Of a DNA stretch of 64,000 nucleotides, positions 29,183 through 41,100 are shown piece after piece. This DNA is from Enoplosus armatus (Eukaryota; Chordata; Actinopteri; Centrarchiformes; Enoplosidae), in contig NC_092192.1 in assembly GCF_043641665.1 (NCBI RefSeq), forward strand, positions 19,452,478 to 19,516,477, given 5' to 3'. Position numbers and translations under genes: made by a program. The notes under the pieces were generated by a model, which was not told where the DNA came from, made no database searches, and saw only the letters and a program-made list of their open reading frames with translations. The number at the start of each line of letters is the position of its first letter. Within the stretch, counting starts at the first letter, position 1.

Positions 29183-32100
29183 TTTGCCATGTGAACTCTT
29201 TGTTAGACATATTTGAAGTGGAAGTATTGAAGCTCCAATTTTAGCATCATTTCAGCCAAAGTCCATACAGTCTGTATTACAACCCAAGCAATCCCAGGGT
29301 CTACTACTAAAGCAATACATTAATACACCAGTAATTATACCAAGTGTGGGTTGGGACTTGTACGAAAACCTGATACTAGAGGCAGTTTCTTTCAGAGATG
29401 CAGAAGAATTTGTATTTTTAAAAAGAGTCCATCAGGTTCTCAAATATACTCAATATCGTGAGAGCTTCTGATGTGAAGTTATGATCATCCTACATTTTGT
29501 ACTCTGGCTTTTCAGAAAACTACAGATTCTTTTTTAGAAATGCACAATGCACAGCCTGCAAGTACATGCTGCTGAGTTTCATTCAGCAGCATTCGCTCAG
29601 AGCATTGGCATGAAGGAGGCAGTCTGCTGAATCTGGAAATGTGCCTTAATTAATCCAGGCCTTGTCTGCTCCCAGCAATAATAGTCCCGTAGACCCAACC
29701 CTCAAACACCGCATGGTCGGAGAAATTACTCCTGAACACAGCTTTAATTACCAGCAGAGGCGAGAAACAGAATAGCTATATCCAGAAGAGACTGGGAATG
29801 GCCCCCCTCCCACTGAAGTGGACACTAATGGACTTCACAGTATCTGTGAAGCGTTATAATTTAGAGCCAGATCAATGACTCTCTTTATCTCCGTCTCCGA
29901 CAACATCAGTGGGTTTCTGTTGAGGTTTCCTAGACTGCTCTGCATCCTCAAAAGACGTGAAAAAAGTTTAAGAATGAAAGCGTTTTGATCTTCTACATTA
30001 CAGAATAGCAGTCCTTTATGTTTTACTCTATTACCACATACATCTCTTGTGGCTTAACGCTCCACTGCACATGAATTTGCCAGTGCAAAGAATGCTCAGA
30101 AATGTTTGTCTCCAATGCTCTACTGCATATTATTTTCATATGCAATATTCACCTTATTCATAGGACAAAAAGCTAGACTATGGCAAGTGCTTAAGCTCAT
30201 CTGAGATCTGGGGCATTGCAAAATGTGTCCTTATGGTAAAGGAACGGGGAGGCTGCTTTCTACAGCAGTCTCAAAAAAAGCAGAGAAAGATCTCTTTAAA
30301 AAGAACCACAAAGCTGTTTGTGGCCCGAGGTATTTTATTAACAGCAGCTCTCTCCCTATACTCATATATAAGTCATGAAGAAGCCCTCTTAAGTGTCCTC
30401 TCAAATCCCCTCCTGTATCTAGCTCCCCCAGGGCACCTGACGGTGACAGATTAGGGGGTCTCTCTTATGGCGTTAGAGAACAAAGAGCCAACACGAGACA
30501 CCCCTTCTACTTCCCCCAGATGCCCAGCAATCTACCTCTACCAACCCCTCATACAAACGTCCTCTGGGTGAGGCTGTGCAAAAATGAAATGCACTGTCTG
30601 GAAATGCTTGTTAGTGCCTTTCCCCTCCACTAAGTTTAGAATATGAGATGTGCATACATTTCTGCACATAACCTAACCCTAACCCTAGTTTACATGCAGT
30701 GATGGGATTTCCAACCATCAGACTCTGAAGACATGACGCATTCTCATGTAGCAGTGGGCTAATTCATCTGTTATGTAAGAAGTGATTTTAATCCAAGGGA
30801 AGAAATCAACACGGAAGCCATGGTAGCTATGTTTCAGCATTTGCAATGCGTGGTAGGTGTATTAATTATAACATCCGATCAGCCCTCAGATCTTGTCTCT
30901 CTTCTTTCTTACAAAGCCATTACAACACTGCACTACTGACACAGTAATCAAAATCCATACTAGCATGGCTGCCTCATCACATCACAGTCCACAAATAAAA
31001 ATGTCACAATTCCCTGAGGGCTTAATAAGATGTCAGACATGCAGAGAACATCTGGCTTTTAAAAAGTCAAAAGATGAACAGAGGGAGGGGTTGCCAGATT
31101 ATTCCATTTAGTGCAGTGTCAGCAGAAAATGGAGAGAGGGGAGACAAACTGTAGTATAGATGATTTGTTTCTCCTCCGACCCTCCACAGGTTCAACCCTG
31201 AGAGCTTCAAAAGAATATAACCCTTAATCTTGTCAAAGAAAATTGCATATGCATACAAGCCCTCTCGACCCCCCGCTATTACACTGGCAACAACTTCATT
31301 TGTGGTCTAGCACAACAGACACAACAACAGCCAATTTCATTGTACAGCCTGGGCTGACCTCCACAAGCTACAATGCACTCAGCCAGAAATGGAAGTGCAT
31401 AAAATTAATTGAAAAAAATGCATCCAACAGGCCCCGCAAGGACCTTCCTGCCATTCTTGATGTTGCCAAAAATCACTCCTCCTACTCTGTCACTGTCATC
31501 GCTGCCAGCATCTCATCACCCAGAGCTCACTGATAAAGAGCTGGAAATTCCCCCCAGACGTTTCCAGTTTAGAGACATGTTCTCAGTGAGCAGGGGAAGT
31601 ACCCGTTAATCACCAGACAGGTGCAAACATACGTAACCATTGTTATTTACAGAGGTATGTTAATGTTATATCAAACTAAATGGCTGAACACTATCATACT
31701 GGTGTTTAGTCAATGACTGTTCTACTCAAGAGTTCACAGCTTATTGAGTTCAAGTAGTCTATTTGATCTCTCTGTTGGCAAAGTCACAAGATATTGATTG
31801 AACTGCCCTTGACACTTTGAGTTAACACTACATTTCTCTTCAATACATTTAATTAGGTAGCATCTCGTTTAAAGGCAACAATCAAAAGGAAGGAAATGTG
31901 TTGACCTTAAAAATACAGTATATCTCTATACTGTGCAAATCATGTGATATCATGATCTAGAAGTAGGCTTAGCCATGAGGCAGATACTGTATATTTAATA
32001 TATTCAGAAGAGCAGGGGGTGGACCAGGCTTGGAAGACAGCAGAACCATTAATAAAACGCACACACAGACACACCCTGTCTAGGACAGGACAGCAGAGGG

Positions 32101-35100
32101 TCAAGACAGTCAATAAGTCTCTGACAACAATGCACCACTCAAATGTCTGAAAACTATTACAGTGGTCCACAACCAGTCACATTCAATAGATGTACATCTA
32201 GTGGAGGCACTCCCGTAATGAAAAGCCAAATTGACCTTTCTCGACATTCAGTGCGTCAACAAAATGAGTCTCCCTTTCCTCCTCCAGGCAAAAAGCATTG
32301 CCCATTGTGAGTGAACCACAAGTAATCATGGGTTTAATCTCACCAGCCGTTTGGGAGCAGGACCAAGCAATGCAGAAATGTCACAGACAGCAGAGAGCCC
32401 GTGGAAGACACCAAATGTGCAGCAGTCTGGATGCAGGCTAGTGAATGTGAACGTGAGGAGGGAGTGCCAGACAGACTCTGAGTGATATTAGGTCTTAGCA
32501 AAAGCCTTTAAAGAGGCAAATGCTGCAGGCCCAAAACATAAACATATGTGTTCTTATACTTGTACCTAATTCGTTGGAATTAGGTGTCATAAGTTAGGTT
32601 CATGACAGTTAGTTGGCGATGACAGGAAAATGGGAAACAATAATGGGCATCCTAAGATGTTCTTAGCTGTTGGAGGATATACACTAAAGGGCAGCTGCAG
32701 TGGTAAAGAGCAACAGGGCTTTATAAAAGCTTCCAAGTTCAATCTTTGTCACGGCAAATATGTGCAACAGTGAGCAATACTTCGGAGTAAATGCATACGA
32801 GTCGACTGATCAACAGGATATATTCAGGACCTCCCACATACAGTGCAGTATATGTGTGTGGATGTGTCCCCGACTCCACAGTTGCGAATGAATGTGACAG
32901 CGAACACAACGCCTGACCCCTGTTCCATAGAGAGAGTCTACAGCTCGATGCAGACAGACAGACAGGGATGTTTGGGCTGGGATATGGTGAGAGACAAATA
33001 CTCCAGAGAGTCCCCTCTCACTGCTCTATCAATTATTCATAAGTCATTACATGGCTGGCCAATAAAACACACTCACACGCGCACACACACACACACACAT
33101 TGTAGGACCTTGTGGCAAACATGAGCAATACGGAATCAGCAACAAGAATGAATCATATCTGGATTGTTAAGTGAAATAGTCAAAACATAAAAAACTGTGA
33201 CCTTTTAAATAGAAAGAATCGATTAGTTGATTTATAGAAAATTAATAATGAATTTATTATTTTGAGTCAATCTTTGAAAAAAAAAAAGCCAAAATCCTCT
33301 GGTTGCATCTTCTCCAATGTGGTGTTTGCTGCTTTCCCTGTTTTATATCACTGTAAAATGAATAGATGTGAGTTGGGACTGTCGGTCAGACAAAACCAGA
33401 CATCTGATCTTTTCACAATTTTCTGATGTTTTAGAGACTAAAAGATTAACCGAGACAATAATCAACAGATGAATTGATAGTGAAAATAATCATTAGCTGC
33501 TACCTTTAATGCATATCTGTGCAATTAATACTAGCAAAGAGAAAGAAAACGATCCAAATATTCACAGAGAATACGGTTATTTGGCAAATCCATCTCAACT
33601 TGCATGCTCAATACTAAGTGCAAGTGGCCACTGTTTAGCATTGTTATTACATCAAAGTTTACTGACTTGCCAATTGAAAAGATCCATAATAGCCATGTGA
33701 CTAAAGACAAAAAAAGTGAATTGTTTTAATCAACCTTATACCTGTCTGTCTTAACAGTGGATGCTCATCATCACGGACTTCATCAGGATGACTCACAATT
33801 CAAACACTCATCACATGGACACATCGTGATTCATTTCAGAAGAATACAAGCAAAGTTTTAGTATAATCAGGTCTCCTATACAGACACACCGCTCCACTTT
33901 CAGTATTCCCACAGGTACAAACTGGGTCGGCAGTGACCTGTAAGGCTGGCGTCAGTGCGTCAAACACCCAACACTCAGTCAGTAGTAAAACTGACTTTCA
34001 ATACTGTGGTTTACCCTGAAAAATCTGACTGCACTTGTTGTAGAGCTGAGAGTAGGGTGAAAATAGCTTTCCAGAATTTTAGCTGAGCATCAGTTATGTC
34101 ATTATGTCCACAGCAGGGGAAATGACACGTTGACAAGGTAACAAAGCCTATATTTACAGGCTACAGTACCACAGCTGACGCCAGATTGAGCGACAAGTAC
34201 TCATACGTTTGGGTTACAAGGCAGGAAATGCCCCCGCTAACTGGATTGACTGAGGTAACGGTATCCCTTGTGTGAACAGAAGCACCCCAAATATAGCAGG
34301 GTCAACATTTTGTCAGAGCTGAAACATGCTTGCACATTCTCCAAAGTCAGCCGAACCAGATATTCCTAAAGGCTGCAGAATAACCGTTTACAGCTACTGG
34401 AGTTAAACTGTGGCAAATATACCAAGATTCCTAGCCACTGGACAAAGGTCTTATACTGGTACAACACTGAAGGAAAGACCACTTTCAAAAGATCTCAAAC
34501 TGTGCCAGCCTGGCCTTAGCTTCATAATCACAGGAAGGGATCACAGCTAAATACAGGGAGGTATTTAGGAGAAACAGGGTTTAGTTGTAGCTCCATTTGG
34601 AACTCATAGTGTGTAAACCCAACAATCATTAGAGAGGTGGCCATATGGTTTCCAGACAGGTGTTAAAGAGTTGGGATCACAGAGGACCACACAGCCAACA
34701 AGCTCATTAGCCTTCAGAGGAATCATGCATGAAGTGGAAAGACTGACATTGACAACTGCTTTATGTAACCCACAGACTAACATAAGTCTTCTACAATGGT
34801 TCTACATGACAGACGCAGCCACTGTAATAATCATACCGGGCAATTGACCACATTTGTACATCAGCATCATCCCGACTCACTTGGATATTCAAATCTGACT
34901 ATTTCAGTTTCAGCCACAGCAAAATAAAATTGACTGAATGAACGAGAATAAGGATAAGAGCAAATATAAAGGCATCAAATATATTTACACGTGTCCCCTT
35001 ACCAACTCGTTTCATGTCAGGAGATGCACACATTTAGTGATTACCAAAAATAAGTTTAGCAGTGTTTAAGCATTGCAGCTTTGAGTTAGTGCAACACCAC

Positions 35101-38100
35101 ATGCAGTAGCTACACACAACAGATCTGCTCTTTTTGTGAAGTAAACATCAAATATGTTCTCGTACCACTGCACCAAAACTTGGCAGGTGGTGTCTATTCA
35201 CGTCTTAAATGAGCACTCCAGTGCTCTCATGTATTTTGAGAACCCGTGTACACAGTCACAGTAATTATACAGTAAAAGATGAATCACTACTTCTCACATT
35301 ACCAACCTCTCCATAGTTTCTGTGACATTTTCATAAAAGTTTCAGAAGCCCAGTATTTAAAACTTTCAGGATTAAAAAAACTCAAATCTCTATGATGAGC
35401 TTTAAGAATCTTAAATAAATGTAAGAGTCATTTATATGAAGGAGCTTGCTCATCTTCCTTAAAGGCTTCATTCCTAACTTCTCCAAGCTTAAATATCCCC
35501 ACAATGCTTTAAAAGAATGATGAAAATGTCCATTAGTTATTAGAAGATATAAGGATAATATATACATATATTCTCCTAACAAACATTTAGTCAATCAACA
35601 AAACCAAAACAGTCCTTTAACAGCTTCATGTGGAATACAATATATGGAAAGCTTTCTGCTCTGTGGGCTAAGCCACACTGGATCAAGCAGATCTGATGAT
35701 TAACATCACCTACACAGTAAAACCAGCCATCCTTCTATATACTCCATTTATAACCCAGTCAATTCATATGGGGGTTTGCTGAATATCATGCTATTTTCTT
35801 TCCCTCAGCTGTACAATACAGCAGCAATGTTTGACTCCTCTTATATAGTACTACACAGATTCATTATATTCTTCTAAAAATGCATCCTGCTGTAGGAACA
35901 CACACAGTCATCAATTATGGGTGGAACTGGTGATAAGAAAACAAAAGGACGATCACAGTACCCCCACTGCAAATAACGGCCTAATTACGAACCACAAGAC
36001 TGACAGCCCCCTGTTGAAAAACACAACTGCAGACCCCCACTGGTCTGAAATGGCCAAAAATAATTTCTAATGCATCATTTAATGTTCCCTCTCTGCTTCT
36101 GTAGCCACAGATCTTCTCCCATGTTGTGTGTTGACAGTTCATTAGGGGCTTTTACTACACTGTGATTGTGGTGATGGGATAATGAAGTGGCGGGGGTGGA
36201 GACGACACAAGGTAATGTTGCACACAGATTACTCTCTTGGTTTAATGATGAAACTCTGCCACAACTAAGGATACATTCAAACCACCGAACAATAAAAAAA
36301 ATACTAATAATAATAATTGGTGGTGGGAAATACTGTGGTACAAGTACAGTAGAAAATATGGCCCAAAAATGCTGATAATTATTTGCTAGTATTCCTTTCC
36401 AACATATTTACCATATGATTCAAATAAGCTAGCCCCAAATTCAGCTGAGAATAAACAGTCTAAAATCAAAATACGATGAAATGACAGTGTAGAAAAACAC
36501 ATATAAGTATATGTTTTGTGTACGTGGTGGGTTACTGAGTGGCAGCTCAACATGGCTCAAGCTGATTCAGCTGTCTTCATGTGTTGCTGTTCACAGTCTA
36601 GCATGGCTTGTTTTCCCTAACAAGGCACTATCTGCAACCTTTATACTGTATCTACTAACTGTGTTTAAAACCACCCACAATCAATAGATGGAGTAATGCG
36701 AGCAAGTTATTCTGATAGCTCCTTACATTGTACAAGCTACATACATGAGCACCCATCAGCAACATGGAAGTCTCACGGGTTTGCTATTGATTTTCACTTG
36801 GCTCCCATTCAGTGGATCTTCTGTGCTAACAGGATATGCAGAGGTGTGAAATTAGGGCCAAGGTCACAATAAGTCAGCTACAGTGCTGTCCCAGATTAAG
36901 TGTCAAGAAAATGTGCTGCACACACTCCTGCATAATCCTGTAACTTTAAGATCCCTCTGCTTTATAGACCAGACCCTGACAATATATTATAGTTTGCAAA
37001 GTGAAAAGAGTCTGAAAATCTTTCATCAAAACACTTTGTTTTGTTTTTTGAAGACTGGTGATCCTGTAATACATACACTATGTCTGTTACTCTCTAAGAT
37101 TAGTGGGAGAACAAGACGCCTCACATCTCAAGGCCCCAAACATTTTCATACCAACTAATTACACAACAAATGTTCCACACTTACCTTGCGTGTGCCTTCC
37201 ACTTCAAAACCATTAAGGTTTGCATAAAGCGAGTGGTGCCTTTTCCCTAACAAAGACGTCGAGGTGACAGTAGCTGTGGTCGGGACTGCCTTGTCCAAGA
37301 GCCCGTGTTGCTTATCATCCTGCTCCCCCGACCTCCTCGGCTCCTGCTGTTGACGTCCGAGAGCGTCAGCCACCTCACCGCTCTCCATCTCTGTGTGCGC
37401 CGGTGCCGGCTCTGGCTGCTCAGGCCGAGTGCACAGGTCGTACATCACTCTCTGTCAAAGTCAAACAGCGCAGATGGGATCGATATGACCAAATGAGGTG
37501 CCCTGCCAAGACCGAGCCATCGCAGGCTTTTCATTTGCTGGAGGGGAACTACACGGATCAGCTGTGGCAGGTTGACTTCAAAACGTTAAAGATGTCACTG
37601 TCCTCCCTTTCTCCAACGGCTCATGAGCAGAAGCGTTTTTTTTTTTTACAGCTAAGGTGAAGTGTCTGAAACCAAGCAAAGGACTGTTAATGCCATAGTT
37701 CTCAGTAACCCAACACCAAAGCCTAAAACAAAGTAAATCCCTATAAAGTGGAAGTTTAAGCTGACAAAAACGGCACTAGTGAAGCTGCCTAAAATGAGAG
37801 TCTGTGAGCCATGTCCAAGACAAAACCAGTTACAGATAAACCAGGAGTTGTAAAGTACCTCCTCCCTCTCTGCGCTGTGACGTTTTCCAAAATGAGGACA
37901 ATCAGCTCCAAAGGGATATCACATATTTTGGGCCTTGGCTTGTGAAGGAAATTCAACGAATGTCATCGTCCTGGTAGTATTCTTGAACATACTGTGGTTA
38001 GTATTCATCACAGTGTTTCAGATTCAGAGTCCAGCTCGCTACACTGACTGTTTCTTCATGCCTTACCGCTCTGTTGTCTGGGGTTCGTCATAGATACTCA

Positions 38101-41100
38101 TCCAGTAAAGGGATAAGACATACCAGTCGACTTCTTACCCTATGTGACGCTGAAACAGCGCATGTAGGCCCAACTGAAATAGCAAACAAGAAGAGCGATG
38201 TGCGATGAAGAGAAAAAACAAGAGAACGATCTAACTAACAGGTCTCACTCCAGTCCCCGTTCTCTCAGTAAGGCTGAGACGTGGGTGGCATGTTGACTCT
38301 CCAGCTGTGAGTCCGTCCTCATTGATGCCGCTGTGTCAAAAAGCATTTCATCCAGATGCAATAAGACTCGACAGGCTGCTTAATCCCATCTTGGTTACAG
38401 CGCCATAAAGGTGAAGAAAGAGGACGAAGGGAAAAATGTGTGCGTGTGTGTGTGTGTAAGACGGCGAGTGTCGCTGAGAGGAGGGGGTAGGGAGGACTGC
38501 ATCCATCGTCCTATCACAAAAAGGCAGGCTTTGAGTCGGGGCCCAATCATTACCACGACTAGAGCTCGTTTCCATGGAGATGACGCTGGAATGGTGTTGG
38601 CTGCCTATTGATTGTTCAAGAGGCAGCGCACACTGCAACACAGGGAGGCTGCAGGAGGCAGGCAGAGGAACAAGTGTGTCCAGCCCAGACTAATTCTAAT
38701 GTTTTACTGCAGTTGTGCACCAGAGAAACAAATAAAATGTCTGACAAGGTGATGAATGCTACTCATGTTTAAGTAATTCAGCCTTGGACACAGACATTAA
38801 AAAAACATGTAAATCTGTAGGTCTGATGCTGCAAAAGACAAACTCTGTCACGAGTCAACGGTGGTTTACAATCGAACTTGTCATTTGGTCTTACTGCCCT
38901 CCTCTTCACTACAGGAGGTACCATCAGGTACTCCAGCTAATTGTCTATAAAAAGAGCAAGGCAGCTTAATAAATCCCCTTAACAAGCAGCGCCGGGGGGG
39001 GGGGTTGTTAAGTTATTTAGGATCCCATTATCACTGTGGCAGTTGCTTACTGTACCTCTGCAAATTTGGTTCACTTTCACCAAGACTAATACTGACTTTT
39101 TAAAAAGTGAACTACAAGATCATGACTATAATCAGAAGGGATCTAGACCCTTTTATTTGGGGTGTTTTTTAAGGGGTTGAATGATCATACAGAAGCCTTA
39201 AGCTGCTTTCAGACTGCGACTGAGAAGCACTGAGTCTGCCACTGATTGACGTCTGTGTTCTGTGTTTTGAATGGGAGGCAGCAGGGCGCAACTCAACTGC
39301 TGTAGGTATCAAACCTACGAACAACCTGTACCGTCCGCTGCAGGCTGCTGCAATCCATCTACTCATCATTAAGTTGCTAAATAGAGCAGGTTGTAGCTTA
39401 AACTGCCAGAAATGGTTAGCAATATGACATGTTCAGTAAAGCAAACTTAGCTAACTATTTTTGTTAATTTATAAGTATGTTTACAACTGGTGACAATTAA
39501 TAATAATACCTGTTAATTTACCACCATCATTTTTCCTTCTATGTTTGCCATGGTCACAGAACAAGTTGCGGAGGGCAAATTGGAAAGCACCAATCCAACT
39601 TTTCTCTTCCTAAATCGATTTTGATACCTCAACTCAAGAGCGTTTGCCAATTTTAAATACCAAACCACTGCAGTGCTTTCTATTTCCCACATTTAAAATC
39701 TGTATATCTCACTGCATGGAACTCATTGGGATCATTTCCATGTACGGAATGAATGCAACTGGTTGTGGAAACACATCGTTTTATAATGACATTGGTGCAG
39801 ATACCGATCTGGCATATCGGATCGGACTAACTATCCAAAAGTACCTTTAGAATCATTATTGTATAGACACTAGGAATGGGAGACAATATATATATATATA
39901 TATACCAAAAGGCAATGGAGATTTGTCAGCTGGTACATGTTTTGCTACACTGTTTATACTTAATATTGTATCTCAGGTTCTTTCAGGCCACTGTCGGCAT
40001 GTTGCAAATGAATACACAGGCAGTCTCATCGGGCTAGTCTGTCTCTAAATAGTTTATCAATTACAAATCCAGATGTATGTAATGTAATTACTGCACTGTC
40101 GAAATATATAATGACATGTTGCATGTTCTAAGATTGTATTTATATCGCCCGCTGCTATATACATAGTTATGTCACAGTAAGTAAAATGTAGTTACACATT
40201 CATCTCAGGTATCACTCCAAACACTTCTTTTCAAGCCTATTCTCAACTCATCTACGGCAGGTCAAGATGTATTTGTATCTGCGACTGCTTTGCTGCAGTC
40301 ACAAAGCTTGCTGAAGCTTTAGAGTGCAACAGTCTACCTTCTGTTCCTTTAAAGGTCACTGTTAGAAAACCCATAGCTGGGTGCAGCAAAGTTAAAAATA
40401 GACATTTTGCCTTAGTTTTTTCAACAGGCATTTTTCTGGTACATTGCCAGTGCAGTCAACACTGAGATTGTTACATTTACAAAGGCTCGCTCTGGAAATG
40501 AGTGAGTGATATCCATTTTCCCTCAAGTATCATCATTAATAATGGGAGCAGGACACCCCAGAGACATCCTTTTTCTTTGACAAGTATGTGCAGTATGTTA
40601 CTATGTAACACAGGGAATATGGCTTGATTTTGACAGACAGAAAGGTTAAAGAAAAAATGAAGGGCCTCAACCAGACAGACCAAGCTCCTGCCACAGAAAT
40701 GGGCTTCTTACTTTGCCCTAAAACTGCATTTCACAGCTCCAGTCTATTCCCATATTGATTACAGTGTGCTCACAAGACCATGGCTTTAGTAGCCTAAAGA
40801 CTGAAACCAAGCCTGAAGCGAACTCCACTGAACGCAATTTCTACTCTGCTTCAGCTCCTCTGCTAATATCAATTTACTCTCTGAACGGGAACAGAGGTGC
40901 TGACAGCAACATGGCCAACAAAGAAGTAAATATGTGAGATTACTGTTGCACACATGAGCGCTGCCATCAGCAAGTGCTCTTATCGCATGTTGTACACAGA
41001 ACACACACAGTAAACAGAAAACATCTCACTGAGCATACAACAAAGAAAAGCATTCAGTCAGCATAACCTCATGCATGTCAAACAGCATATGCTCTGCACA

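Larger units (their letters stand above)
22916..37184 (-). other. 14.3-kb tspoap1 intron
   Basis: Holds two CA microsatellites, the repeat at 33.2-33.5 kb and a short telomere-like acctaaccctaaccctag at 30671. No conserved coding frame was found. Given its length and early position it is the likeliest place for regulatory elements, but none can be named from sequence alone. Confidence 0.55.

Noticed and set aside
30671..30688. Telomere-like acctaaccctaaccctag
   Set aside because: Only about two and a half units; short enough to be chance, with no flanking degenerate array.
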